From: JANQRZ01 sp965215165
GTDB lineage: Bacteria > Bacteroidota > Rhodothermia > Rhodothermales > JANQRZ01
Direction of reading: 5' to 3'
Assembly (NCBI GenBank): GCA_965215165.1
Contig: CBDCCX010000006.1
Location: 1,798,001 to 1,862,000 of the forward strand
Length of the DNA: 64,000 nucleotides
In this document: piece after piece, positions 23,643 to 32,827 of the stretch
How positions within the stretch are numbered: the stretch's first letter is position 1
Layout of the letters: each line of letters starts with the position of its first letter
Notes under the pieces: generated by a model
Told to the model about the DNA's origin: nothing
The model's database searches: none
What the model saw: only the letters and a program-made list of their open reading frames with translations
Position numbers and translations under genes: made by a program

Positions 23643-25444
23643 TAGAGGACGCCGGCCAACTCGTCTTCCAGGAGCTGCTTCCGGTAGAGGTCGGCGTAGA
23701 TGCCGCCATGCTCGACGAGCGCGTCGTGGTCGCCCTGCTCGGCGATGGCTCCGTCGTCGAGCACCAGGATCTGGTCGGCGTCCTGGACGGCCGAGATGCG
23801 GTGGCTGACCACGACGATGGTGCGGCGGCCGTAGTGGCGGCGGAGGTGGCCGAGGATCGTGGCCTCGGTGCGGGTGTCGACGGCCGAGAGAGCGTCGTCG
23901 AAGATCAGGATGCGCGGGGCGCGGATGAGGGCGCGCGCGATGGCAGTGCGCTGCTTCTGGCCGCCCGAGAGCGTGATGCCGCGCTCGCCGACGCGCGTCT
24001 CGAAGCCGGCCGGGAAGTCCTCGATGTTGGCGAGTAGGTCGGCCTCGACGGCGGCCTGCTCGATCTCGTCCTGCCCCGCCTCGAGCTCGCCGAAGGCGAT
24101 GTTGTGGCCGACGCTGTCGGAGAACAGGAAGACCTCCTGCGGCACGACGCTGATGCTCCCGCGGAGCACGTCGAGCGGGAGCGTCTGCACGTCGCGCCCG
24201 TCGACCCGGACCACGCCCGCCGTCGGCTCGATCAGGCGCGGGATCAGCTCGACGAGCGTCGACTTGCCCGAGCCGGTCCGGCCGACGATGCCGAGGGTCG
24301 TCCCGGCGGGCACGTCGAAGTCGAGGTCGCGTAGCACGTCCGGGCCGTCCGGGAGGTAGCGGTAGCGCACGTCCTGGAACGTGATCCGGCCCTCGAGGGC
24401 CGCCACGGCGTGATCGGTGCGCGCGGTGTCGAGCACGTCGGGCTCGGTGTCGAGGATCTCGAAGAGGCGGGCGGCCGAGGCCGAGGCCTGCTGGATCATC
24501 GAGATGACGTAGCCGAACGACGCCACTGGCCAGGTCATCATCGCCACGTAGATGATGTACTCGGCGATGTTGCCGAGCGTGATGGTCCCCTCGATCACGA
24601 GCCGGCCGCCGATCCAGACGACGAGGATGGTCGAGGCCCCGATCAGGATCTGCATGATCGGGCGGAAGGCGGCGTCGACGAGCGCGAGGTCGAGCGCGCG
24701 GTTCTGGTAGCCCCGGCTCTCGTCCTCGAAGCGCTCGGCCTCGAAGAGTTCGCGCGTGTAGGCCTTGACGACGCGGATGCCGGCGAACGCCTCCTGCACC
24801 CGGCTGGTCAGCGTCGAGTACTGCCGCTGCATCGCGTCGGTGCGGGCGTGGACGAGCTTCGAGACGAAGAAGATGGCAACCGCCAGCAGCGGCATCGGCG
24901 CGAGCGCCCACAGCGTCAGCGTCGGCGAGATCAGGAGCATCACCACCAGGACGGTCGCGACCGTCGTGATGGCGCGGACGGCGTACATGATCGCCGGGCC
25001 GATGTAGCGGCGGACCTTCTCGATGTCGCTCGTGGCACGCGTGATGACGTCGCCGGTCGGCGTGCGGTGGTAGAACCCGGCCGAGAGCGTCTGCAGGTGG
25101 CCGTAGAGCCGGTTCCGCAGGTCGAACTCGATGTGGCGGCTCGCCACCACGACCGTCCGCCGGGTCAGGAACGAGAACACGCCGCTGACGACCGATAGCC
25201 CGACGATGGCGAGCGCGAACAGGACGAGCGTGTAGGCGAAGTAGGCCCACAGAAACCCCTCGACCGGCGTGCCGGCGTAGAGGCCGTGGACCGCCACCAT
25301 CCGCGGGATCGCATCGACCGCCACGCGGACCACGACCGGCACCACGATGGCGAACCCCGCCGAGGCGAGCGCCGCAACGAGGCCGGGGATCATCAGCCCC
25401 TTGTACTTCCAGAGGTACGGGTTGAGGCGGCGCAGCGGGTGCAT
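23642..25444 (-). CDS. ABC exporter half-transporter, YheI/BmrC-type subunit
   Basis: 600 aa, six membrane spans followed by an ATPase. Walker A is GRTGSGKST and the signature LSGGQKQ is canonical, but Walker B is ILIFDDALSAVD, with Asp where the catalytic Glu should be. This degenerate site is the mark of the YheI/BmrC/TM287 half of heterodimeric exporters. It complements the 20503 subunit, which has the Glu but an altered signature. The stop codon overlaps the end of element C. The gene probably starts the three-gene group ABC-rnz-ABC, though the 325-nt gap makes a second promoter likely. Confidence 0.93.
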   Translation of the reverse strand: MHPLRRLNPYLWKYKGLMIPGLVAALASAGFAIVVPVVVRVAVDAIPRMVAVHGLYAGTPVEGFLWAYFAYTLVLFALAIVGLSVVSGVFSFLTRRTVVVASRHIEFDLRNRLYGHLQTLSAGFYHRTPTGDVITRATSDIEKVRRYIGPAIMYAVRAITTVATVLVVMLLISPTLTLWALAPMPLLAVAIFFVSKLVHARTDAMQRQYSTLTSRVQEAFAGIRVVKAYTRELFEAERFEDESRGYQNRALDLALVDAAFRPIMQILIGASTILVVWIGGRLVIEGTITLGNIAEYIIYVAMMTWPVASFGYVISMIQQASASAARLFEILDTEPDVLDTARTDHAVAALEGRITFQDVRYRYLPDGPDVLRDLDFDVPAGTTLGIVGRTGSGKSTLVELIPRLIEPTAGVVRVDGRDVQTLPLDVLRGSISVVPQEVFLFSDSVGHNIAFGELEAGQDEIEQAAVEADLLANIEDFPAGFETRVGERGITLSGGQKQRTAIARALIRAPRILIFDDALSAVDTRTEATILGHLRRHYGRRTIVVVSHRISAVQDADQILVLDDGAIAEQGDHDALVEHGGIYADLYRKQLLEDELAGVL

Positions 25445-25576
25445 CGGCGGGCGGGAACGTGAGGTCCCCCGAACGCCCCGGCGTGGGCGGTGATCCGGGT
25501 GCAGGAGCGGAAGAAGCCAGCCCTCACAGGCCGTGCGCTACGCTGGCCTCGGAGAAGCCCTCCACTCCCCCACTGC

Positions 25577-26938
25577 CTACGTCTCGACGACCGTCACCTC
25601 GGGGTGGACGCGGTCCTTCGGGATCAGCGCCGGCCAGTAGGCGATCACCTCGCTCGGGCGCGGACGGCCCCCGGCGAAGCCCGTCACCGCGCTCGGGCCG
25701 GTCAGGATCAGCGGCGCGATCTCGCGCCCGAACTGCTCGACGGCGTCTTTGTCCTGGGAGCGGACGGAGACGCGGAGCATGACCTCGTCGAGGTCAGCCT
25801 CGCGGCTGACGTCGTCGTCCTCGGTGAGCGCGTTGAGGCCGATCAGCTCGGCGCGGTATTCGTCGAACGAGAGGCCGAGCCGGTCGAGGCGGGCCTTGAG
25901 GATGTCGGCGGCGGCGCGGGCCTTCTTTGCTGCGTCGGGCCAGGCATAGACCAGCGTGGACGAGGCCTTCCAGCCGTCGGCGTAGGCGGCGCTGACCTTG
26001 AAGAACTCGGTGTCCGGCTCGCCCGCAATGCCGTGGACGCGGACCCGGTTCTCGCCCTCGCCCTCGAGGTGGATCGAGGTGAAGTCGGCGATGCAGTCGG
26101 GGGTGATGTAGTCTTTCGGGTCGCCGATCTCGTAGAGGAGCTGCTCGGCGACCGTCGCGGTCGAGACCAGGCCGCCGGTGCCGTCGTGCTTGGTGACGGT
26201 GAAGCTCCCGTCGGGGTGGGCCTCGACGATGGGGAAGCCGACGCGGGCCAGGTCGGGGACCGTCTGCCAATCGGTGAAGTTGCCACCGGACGACTGCGCG
26301 CCGCACTCGAGGATGTGCCCGGCGACGGTGCCGGCGGCCATCTTGTCCCAGTCGTCGCGGTCCCACCCGAACTCGTGGATCATCGGGGCGAGCGTCAGGC
26401 CGGTGTCGGTCGTGCGCCCGGTGATGACGACATCCGCGCCCTGACTCAGCGCCTCGACGATGGGTCCGGCCCCGAGGTAGGCGTTCGCGCTCACCATCTG
26501 GTCGCGCACCGGCGCGAGCGGCTCGCCGGTCTCCATGTGCTTCAGCGCCACGCCGTCGGCGAGCAGACCGTCGAGGTCGTCGAGCAGGTCGTCGCCGGTG
26601 ACGACGGCGATCCTGAGGCCGTCGATGCCGCGCTCCTTGGCGTTCGCCACAATCGCGTCGCGGCAGGCAATTGGGTTGACGCCGCCGGCGTTCGAGACGA
26701 TGGTAAAGCCCTTCTCCTTGACGTCGGGCAGCAGCTCGGCGACGACCTCGACGAAGTCGCGCGCGTAGCCCATCTCCGGGTTGCGGAGCTTCTGCTTCTG
26801 CAAGATCGACATGGTGACCTCGGCGAGGTAGTCCATGACGAGGTAGTCGATGGGGCCGCCGCGTGCCTGGTCGATGGGGGCGCGCTGAAGGTCGCCCCAG
26901 AAGCCCTGGCCGGAGGCGATGCGGATGGTGTCTTTCAT
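25577..26938 (-). CDS. AtuA-family (DUF1446) protein
   Basis: 453 aa cytosolic protein. The start at 26938 (MKDTIRIASGQGFWGDLQRA) is the family N-terminus; the longer frame upstream runs into Arg-rich noncoding sequence. VSNAGGVNPIACRDAI, VVITGRTTDTGLTLAPMI and SSGGNFTDW are characteristic of AtuA, first described in acyclic terpene (citronellol/geraniol) catabolism. Many DUF1446 proteins occur outside terpene pathways, and no other Atu gene is near, so the substrate here is unknown. It is divergent from the porV-like gene. Alternative: a CoA-ester or hydroxy-acid enzyme of the same family. Confidence 0.85.
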   Translation of the reverse strand: MKDTIRIASGQGFWGDLQRAPIDQARGGPIDYLVMDYLAEVTMSILQKQKLRNPEMGYARDFVEVVAELLPDVKEKGFTIVSNAGGVNPIACRDAIVANAKERGIDGLRIAVVTGDDLLDDLDGLLADGVALKHMETGEPLAPVRDQMVSANAYLGAGPIVEALSQGADVVITGRTTDTGLTLAPMIHEFGWDRDDWDKMAAGTVAGHILECGAQSSGGNFTDWQTVPDLARVGFPIVEAHPDGSFTVTKHDGTGGLVSTATVAEQLLYEIGDPKDYITPDCIADFTSIHLEGEGENRVRVHGIAGEPDTEFFKVSAAYADGWKASSTLVYAWPDAAKKARAAADILKARLDRLGLSFDEYRAELIGLNALTEDDDVSREADLDEVMLRVSVRSQDKDAVEQFGREIAPLILTGPSAVTGFAGGRPRPSEVIAYWPALIPKDRVHPEVTVVET

Positions 26939-27057
26939 AGCGGAGAGGCGGGTGAGAGCGAGAGGCGAAAGGTACGGACGGGGGAGCGAGGCCGGCGCGG
27001 TGGCGGTAGCGAGGGACGCGAGCACGCTCAGCGTTTCGCGTAGGCGGAGCAAGCTGT

Positions 27058-27089
27058 TTTGGCGGTTAGCTCTGAGGATCGTATACTTT
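27058..27089 (+). promoter_or_regulatory. Promoter of the PorV-like gene
   Basis: TTTG at 27058-27061 and TATACTTT at 27082-27089 are 20 nt apart, a close match to the Bacteroidota consensus. The ATG is at 27107, giving a leader of about 10 nt. Confidence 0.65.
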
Positions 27090-27106
27090 CGCCTTCCCTG
27101 CCGCCC

Positions 27107-27931
27107 ATGCTTGCTGCTCTCCTCCGCACGGTCCTCCTCTGCGCGCTCGCCCTCCCGGCGGCGCAGGCGCAGCTCGTACCGCTGGCCGAGGGCGGGGCGC
27201 GGGCGCTCGCGCTCGGCCGGGCAACGGTCGCGCTCGAGGGCGACGTATGGGGCCACCACAACCCGGCGAGTTGGGCGACGCTCTCCGGGCGCGCCGCCTC
27301 GGCCTTCGCCTCGCAGGCGTTCGGCCTGTCGGAGCTGCGCGTCGGGGCCATCGCAGTCGCCGAGCCGACCCGGTTCGGCGTGCTCGCGGCGAGCGCGCGG
27401 AGCTACGGGTTCGAGGACTTCCGCGAGCTGCACTTCGGGGCCGGCTTCGCCCGGTCGTTCGCCGTCTCGGCCTCGCGGCGCGTCCACGCCGGGCTGCGGC
27501 TGGGCTACACGTCGGTCTCGATCCCCGGCTTCGGGTCGGCGCAGGCGCTCGGCCTCTCGCTCGGGGTGATGACCGAGGTGCTGCCGGACCTCGCCTTCGG
27601 CTTCCACGCCTACAACCTCAACCGCCCCGCTTTCTCCGAGGCCGACCCGCTCCGGCGAGGTCTCGAAGTCGGCTTCGCCTACCGGCCGGCCGAGCGCGCG
27701 CTCCTCCTGTTCGGCGTCGACAAAGAGGCCGCGTTCCCGCTCGCGTTCCGGGGAGGCCTGGAGGTGCAGCCGGTGGACGTGCTGGTCCTCCGCACCGGAT
27801 TCACGACCGAGCCGGTGCGCTTCAGCGCGGGCGTCGGCGTGCAGGTGGGGACGCTCCGCGCCGACGTGTCGGCCGAGCGGAACGAGTGGATCGGCTGGAC
27901 GCCGGCATTCGGCTTCGGCATTCAGCTTTGA
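27107..27931 (+). CDS. PorV/PorQ-family outer membrane protein
   Basis: 274 aa with a signal peptide (MLAALLRTVLLCALALPAAQA). The mature N-terminus (GGARALALGRATVALEGD, then HNPA) matches the PorV/PorQ family of T9SS-associated beta-barrels, where GGARS-x-G-x-A and NPA are conserved. Alternating hydrophobic strands continue to the C-terminal FGFGIQL. PorV acts as shuttle and substrate receptor in type IX secretion; PorQ-like members are structurally similar with less clear roles. ATG 27107 is chosen from the signal peptide. The next gene starts 11 nt after the stop. Confidence 0.78.
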   Translation: MLAALLRTVLLCALALPAAQAQLVPLAEGGARALALGRATVALEGDVWGHHNPASWATLSGRAASAFASQAFGLSELRVGAIAVAEPTRFGVLAASARSYGFEDFRELHFGAGFARSFAVSASRRVHAGLRLGYTSVSIPGFGSAQALGLSLGVMTEVLPDLAFGFHAYNLNRPAFSEADPLRRGLEVGFAYRPAERALLLFGVDKEAAFPLAFRGGLEVQPVDVLVLRTGFTTEPVRFSAGVGVQVGTLRADVSAERNEWIGWTPAFGFGIQL

Positions 27932-27942
27932 CGGAGGCCGCG

Positions 27943-30123
27943 ATGCGTACCGAGCACGGAACAGGAGGAGCCAGGGGGCGATGGGGTCGCCTTGCGTTCG
28001 TGCTAACGCTCTGCCTCGCCTTCGCGCCCGAAGCGGGGGCGCAGCAGGCCGCGCCGGACACGACCGACCTCGACCCCGAAGCCGTCCTCGAGAACCTCAC
28101 CGACGAGGAAATCTCGGGCGACCCGACGGCACTCCTGGAGCAGCTTGAGGCGCTCCGCGAGGACCCGCTCGACGTCAACCTCGCGTCGGCCGCCGACCTC
28201 GCCCTGGTCCCGGTCCTCTCGCCGGTCGTCGCCGAGGCCATCGTCCGCTTCCGCGAGGCGATGGGTCCCTTCGGCTCGGTCCCCGAGCTGCGCGCCGTCG
28301 AGGGCGTCACCGAGACGGTGTACGCCGAGGCGCGGCCGTACCTGAAAATCGGTCCCGACCTGGAGCGGGTCGCGGCCACGCCCTCGCGCTATCCCCGCGT
28401 CCCGTCGCTGCGCGAGGTGCGGCGCGACGCGCGCGTCGAGGTGCTCCAGCGCGTGCAGCGGCGGCTCGACCTCGGCGCGGGGTTCGCGGCGCTGCCCGAC
28501 AGTCTGGCCGGCGATCCCGACGCGCCGACGCGCTATGCCGGCTCGCCGGAGCGGATCTACACGCGCATCCGGGCGAGCTACCGCCGGAGCCTCAGCGCCA
28601 ACGTGACGCTCGAGAAGGACCCCGGCGAGCGGTTCACGTTCGACGGCGGCCCAGGCTACGACTTCGCCTCGTTCCACCTCGCCGCACTTCGCGTCGGGCG
28701 TATCGAGGCCTTGGTGGTGGGCGACTACGTGGCCGAGTTCGGGCAGGGCCTCGCGCTGTGGCGCGCGGCCGGGTTCGGCAAGGGGCGCGCGTCGGTGCGG
28801 CCGCTCGTCCGGCGGGGGCGCGGGCTCCGGCCCTACGGCTCGACCGACGAGAACCAGTTCTTCCGGGGCGCGGCGGCCACGGTGGCCGTCACCCCGTCGC
28901 TCTACGTCACCGCGATGGGGAGCCGCCGCACGCTCGACGCCTCCTTCAACGAGGTCGATACGACCGACGTCGAAGCGCCGATCACCGATGCGACGGTCGC
29001 CGGCTTGGCCGCCGACGGGCTGCACCGGACGCCGAGCGAGATCGCCAAGAAAGACGCGCTCGGCGAGACGCTCTTCGGCGGAGGCGTCGAGGCCCGCTTC
29101 GCGCGGGCGACCGTCGGGGCCGTCGGCTACAGCGCGCGGTTCGACGCGCAGGTCGCGCCGGGGGACCGGCCCTACGAGCGGTTCGACTTCGCCGGCGACC
29201 AGGCGACGGTCGCGAGCGTCTACGGAAATGCCTTTCTCGGTGCCTTCCAGCTCTTCGGCGAGGCCGCCTCGTCCGGGGGTGTGCTCGCGGGCCTCGCCGG
29301 AGCCGAGGCCAGCCTCGACCGGCTCGACGCCCTCGTGCTCGCCCGCCACTACCCGCGCGACTTCGTCAGCCTCCACGGCTACGCCTTCGGCGAGCGCAAC
29401 GGGCGGGGGCAGAACGAGACCGGCCTCTACCTCGGCCTCCGCCTCCGCCCGGCCCCACGGTGGGTGGTCTCGGGGTACGTCGACCAGTACCGCTTCCCGT
29501 GGGTCCGCTTCTCGCTCCCGCGCCCGGCGACCGGACACGAGGCGCTGCTCTACGTCGAGTTCCAGCCCCGACGGTGGATCACCCTCTACGCCCAGGGCCG
29601 GACCGAGACGCGCGAGACGGCAGCCGACTTCGCGCAGCCGACGGGGGCCGTCCTCCCCGGCCTCGGGTCCGAGACCCGGCAGAGCCTCCGCCTCCAGGGC
29701 GAGTACGAGGCGAACCGCGCCCTCCGCTTCCGCACGCGCCTCGAAGGGTCGCGCTACCGCGAGGGCGATTCCCCCGCCGCCACCGGCGGGCTGCTCTTCC
29801 AGGACGTCCGGTGGCAGCTCACCGAGGCGCTCCGGCTCGACACGCGGCTGACCTTCTTCGACACCGACGGCTTCGAGGCGCGGCTCTACCAGTTCGAGAC
29901 GGACCTGCTCGGCGTCTTCGCCAACACCCTCCTCTTCGGGCGCGGCACGCGGGCCTACGCGATGCTGAGCCTCCGGCCCGGCGGGCGGTTCGCGGGCCTC
30001 GACCTGCGCGTCAAGCTCGCCGAGACGCGCTTCGAAAACCGCCGGACCGTCGGCAGCGGGCTCAACGAGGTCGACGGCCCGCGCGTGCGCGACCTCTCGC
30101 TCCAGCTCCGTTATCGGTTTTAG
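27943..30123 (+). CDS. Helix-hairpin-helix outer membrane barrel protein
   Basis: 726 aa. A signal peptide (LAFVLTLCLAFAPEAGA) is followed by a ComEA-like helix-hairpin-helix region at residues 70-135 (PLDVNLASAADLALVPVLSP; FGSVPELRAVEGVTETVYAE). From about residue 170 the sequence is a series of amphipathic beta strands typical of an outer membrane barrel, ending LSLQLRYRF. Proteins of this layout are common in Bacteroidota but uncharacterised; DNA binding at the surface or in the periplasm is suggested by the HhH part only. It is cotranscribed with the PorV-like gene. The ATG at 27943 lies inside a longer in-frame stretch, but the signal peptide decides the start. Confidence 0.82.
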   Translation: MRTEHGTGGARGRWGRLAFVLTLCLAFAPEAGAQQAAPDTTDLDPEAVLENLTDEEISGDPTALLEQLEALREDPLDVNLASAADLALVPVLSPVVAEAIVRFREAMGPFGSVPELRAVEGVTETVYAEARPYLKIGPDLERVAATPSRYPRVPSLREVRRDARVEVLQRVQRRLDLGAGFAALPDSLAGDPDAPTRYAGSPERIYTRIRASYRRSLSANVTLEKDPGERFTFDGGPGYDFASFHLAALRVGRIEALVVGDYVAEFGQGLALWRAAGFGKGRASVRPLVRRGRGLRPYGSTDENQFFRGAAATVAVTPSLYVTAMGSRRTLDASFNEVDTTDVEAPITDATVAGLAADGLHRTPSEIAKKDALGETLFGGGVEARFARATVGAVGYSARFDAQVAPGDRPYERFDFAGDQATVASVYGNAFLGAFQLFGEAASSGGVLAGLAGAEASLDRLDALVLARHYPRDFVSLHGYAFGERNGRGQNETGLYLGLRLRPAPRWVVSGYVDQYRFPWVRFSLPRPATGHEALLYVEFQPRRWITLYAQGRTETRETAADFAQPTGAVLPGLGSETRQSLRLQGEYEANRALRFRTRLEGSRYREGDSPAATGGLLFQDVRWQLTEALRLDTRLTFFDTDGFEARLYQFETDLLGVFANTLLFGRGTRAYAMLSLRPGGRFAGLDLRVKLAETRFENRRTVGSGLNEVDGPRVRDLSLQLRYRF

Positions 30124-30141
30124 TCAGGGTTTTAGCTGCGC

Positions 30142-31038
30142 CTACTCGGCCACGACCAGCCGCCGCGTCGCCGTGCCGCCCGAGGTGACGAGCCGCAGGA
30201 GGTAGACCCCCGCGGCCAGCCGCCCCGCGTTGAAGCCCACCTCGTAGCTCCCCGCCGGCCGGACGCCGTCGGCGAGCACGGCGACGGTCCGCCCGAGCAG
30301 GTCTACGATGTCGAGCCGGACCGCCGCGGCTTCGGCGAGGTCATAGGGAACGGTCACGGTGCCGACGGCGGGGTTGGGGTACGGCTCCCGCAGGGAACCC
30401 GTCGTCGCCTCCGGTTGCTCTTCGCCGGCCGTCGTGAAGGGTTCGCCGTACTCGACCCCGCCGACGCGGGCGTAGTAGAGCACGAGACTGCCCTCCAGGG
30501 TCGTAAAGTCGACGAAGCCGATGCCAGCGGCGAAGGCATTGTATACCTCACAGCCGTTCGTATCAATCCTCTTCACGGAGGTGATGACGGTATCGTCTCC
30601 CACTCGAACTGTCTGGCCGTATCCTCCGCCAACCACAGCAGTACAGGAGAAGTCGTAGTCTATCTCGCTTCCGAACGGTGCGCCAAGTGGGAAGTCGAGC
30701 AGGATGTCATGAGGCCAGCCCCCAGCGGCCGAGCGGCGGATTTCAGTGGAGAGCGTGTCGAAGCGGAGATAAGCGGACTGAAATGGGCCCGTTCCTCCGT
30801 CAAGGTCTAGCCACTGCGAGGTGTACCGGAAATAGCGAACTCCGTCGACGAGCGTATCCCCCGTCACCTCGCGCCGCTCGTATCCGAATCCGTATACAGG
30901 CGAGAGGGCGTTGTACTCCCAGACGTTGCCAACTTCGAGCGGGAAGTAGCGCTCGGCGCTCGTGGTGTCGGGGGTCTGGGCGCAGACCGCCCCGGCGAGG
31001 ACGAGTAGTAGTGTGCAGAGGGTAGCAAGTGGTTTCAT
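30142..31038 (-). CDS. Secreted protein with T9SS sorting domain
   Basis: 298 aa. Signal peptide MKPLATLCTLLLVLAGAVCA, then a domain of about 190 residues (YFPLEVGNVWEYNAL ... VRYFRYTSQW) typical of secreted Bacteroidota proteins of unknown function. The C-terminal 80 residues (PYPNPAVGTVTVPYDLAEAA ... AAGVYLLRLV) are a T9SS sorting domain. Codon use in the middle is less GC-rich than in its neighbours. Element B begins 15 nt upstream of the start codon and so occupies its promoter region. The gene is convergent with the HhH barrel gene. Confidence 0.85.
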   Translation of the reverse strand: MKPLATLCTLLLVLAGAVCAQTPDTTSAERYFPLEVGNVWEYNALSPVYGFGYERREVTGDTLVDGVRYFRYTSQWLDLDGGTGPFQSAYLRFDTLSTEIRRSAAGGWPHDILLDFPLGAPFGSEIDYDFSCTAVVGGGYGQTVRVGDDTVITSVKRIDTNGCEVYNAFAAGIGFVDFTTLEGSLVLYYARVGGVEYGEPFTTAGEEQPEATTGSLREPYPNPAVGTVTVPYDLAEAAAVRLDIVDLLGRTVAVLADGVRPAGSYEVGFNAGRLAAGVYLLRLVTSGGTATRRLVVAE

Positions 31039-31053
31039 GGCTCGTAGGGTTTG

Positions 31054-31198
31054 ATACCAAATCCGGATGATCTATAGCATGTTGTCATTGCGAGCGACTG
31101 CAAGGAGCGCGGCAATCTCGCGGCTTGGTAGCTGCTCCGGGAGATTGCCACGTCGCTGCGCTCCTCGCAATGACACGCTGTTTAACCGGACTTGGTAT
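31054..31198. mobile_element. 145-bp palindromic element (element B)
   Basis: Termini ATACCAAATCCGG (31054-31066) and CCGGACTTGGTAT (31186-31198) are identical to those of element A. The inside is entirely different: GTCATTGCGAG (31084-31094) pairs with CTCGCAATGAC (31164-31174), and GGCAATCTC (31111-31119) with GAGATTGCC (31141-31149). No frame is present. It fills most of the 193-nt gap between two T9SS cargo genes. Confidence 0.8.
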
Positions 31199-31231
31199 GA
31201 GTGGACGATAGCGACAAGGTAGGCGGTGCAT

Positions 31232-32827
31232 TTAGCGGACGACTGCGACGCGCGCCGTGACGGTAGCTCCGGCTGCTTCAGCGCGGAGAAGGTAGACCCC
31301 TGCCGGGAGTGCGGCCCCGTCGAGGTGGAAGCGGTGGTCCCCTGCCGGCAGCAGCCCGTCGTAGAGCACGGCGACCTCGCGCCCGAGCACGTCGTAGACC
31401 GCGAGCCGAGCTTCGGCGGCAGCCGGGAGAGCGAGCGCCGAGGTAGCCTCCCCGCGCGTCGGGTTCGGGAAGACCGAGAGCACTAGGCCGGCAGGCGGCG
31501 CGGCCTCGTCCTCGGCGGCGGTCACGCCGGTCACCTCAAACGCGAGTGGGACCTCCAACGCCGCGCCCGTCGCGGCCTCGAACACCTGGAGCGATGCCGA
31601 GTAGACGTCCCCCACCGACCGCGTGCCCGCGCTGAAGGTGAGCGCGATCTCGGTGCTCTGGCCCGGCGCGAGCGTCCCGTCCCACCGATCCAGCGCCAGC
31701 CACGACGGCGGCAGCGGGTGCGGACGCACCGCCTTGACGCCCGTGTTGCCAAAATCGGCAAAGACGAAGTACAGCACGCCGTTCGGGTCGAGCCGGCTCC
31801 GCAAAGGCTCGCCGCTGAGGCTCGCCGTCCCCCCGACGAGGTCCAGCAGCGGCGTCTCCGCCCCAAGATCCTGCCCCCACCGGTCCGTCACCACTATGCG
31901 CTTGACCCCGGTGGGCCCCGGCGTCCCCGGCGGGATGATCCCGAACTCCAGCCGCACCGCCTCGGGCTCCCCGGCGCTGCCGTCGGCGCGCATCCCGCCG
32001 TGGGCGTCGACGCCGCCGCCGACCGACTCCGTGCCGGGGTAGGCCGTCTGCTCGACCGGGTAGCCCTCAGCGACGGTCCCGGTGGAGTCGACGGCCCAGA
32101 GGGTGTCGCTGAACCCGTCGATGTAGTAGTACAGCCGCGTGGCCGGGTCGTAGCTCGCCCCCTGGGGGCCGACCACGTCGTCGGGCGGCGGAGCGTCGTG
32201 CCGCACCGGCACCTCAATGCGCCGCCCGGTGGCGACCCCGTCGAGGGAGCCTTCCAAGAGGAGCGCACGGAGAGTGAGGCCCCGCTCCTCCTCGATGTTG
32301 AGCCACCAGAGGGTGCCGGTGTCGGGGTTGTACGTCACGCCCCGCGCGCGCGTCAAACTGCCAAGCTCTTCCACTACCGGGTGTTCGAAGCTTCGGATGG
32401 GGTTCAGCCCTGTGTCGAATTCGAACGTCTGGGAAAAAACAAATCTATTCTCAGCGACGAAGAGCCTCCCCTCCGGCGTCATCGTCAGTCCGTAGGGAAT
32501 CCATAGGGAGCCAACATCGTCGTCGTCTGCCTCGAAGAGCACCTCGCCGAGCGGTCCGCACGCGTCACCTGCGGCCGCCTCGCTCAGCCGCAGCCCCGCC
32601 CCCACGCGTTGGAGCGGGCGCTCGAACGAGAGACAGAAGGAGACGGCCTCGCTTCCGGTGTTCGCCAGCGTGAGCACACGCTCGGCCACCTCGCTCTGCT
32701 CCAGCGTCACAGCGAGACTCTCCGGGGTAGCTACGAGCTGCGCCCGCGCAGGGACGCCCCCGCCGAGCACGAGGCTCAGCAGGAGCACCCCCGCCACGAA
32801 CAGCGCAGGTCGAGGGGGCCGCCTCAT
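31232..32827 (-). CDS. Secreted protein with T9SS sorting domain
   Basis: 531 aa. Signal peptide (ALFVAGVLLLSLVLGGGVPARA), an N-terminal Ig-like/abnormal-spindle-type domain (ATPESLAVTLEQSEVAERVL), a beta-propeller-like middle (YGLTMTPEGRLFVAENRFVF; ASYDPATRLYYYIDGFSDTL) and a C-terminal T9SS domain (VFPNPTRGEATSAL ... PAGVYLLRAEA). It follows the M43 protease gene with a 4-nt overlap, so the two are co-translated and exported together. The ligand is not clear. Confidence 0.85.
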   Translation of the reverse strand: MRRPPRPALFVAGVLLLSLVLGGGVPARAQLVATPESLAVTLEQSEVAERVLTLANTGSEAVSFCLSFERPLQRVGAGLRLSEAAAGDACGPLGEVLFEADDDDVGSLWIPYGLTMTPEGRLFVAENRFVFSQTFEFDTGLNPIRSFEHPVVEELGSLTRARGVTYNPDTGTLWWLNIEEERGLTLRALLLEGSLDGVATGRRIEVPVRHDAPPPDDVVGPQGASYDPATRLYYYIDGFSDTLWAVDSTGTVAEGYPVEQTAYPGTESVGGGVDAHGGMRADGSAGEPEAVRLEFGIIPPGTPGPTGVKRIVVTDRWGQDLGAETPLLDLVGGTASLSGEPLRSRLDPNGVLYFVFADFGNTGVKAVRPHPLPPSWLALDRWDGTLAPGQSTEIALTFSAGTRSVGDVYSASLQVFEAATGAALEVPLAFEVTGVTAAEDEAAPPAGLVLSVFPNPTRGEATSALALPAAAEARLAVYDVLGREVAVLYDGLLPAGDHRFHLDGAALPAGVYLLRAEAAGATVTARVAVVR

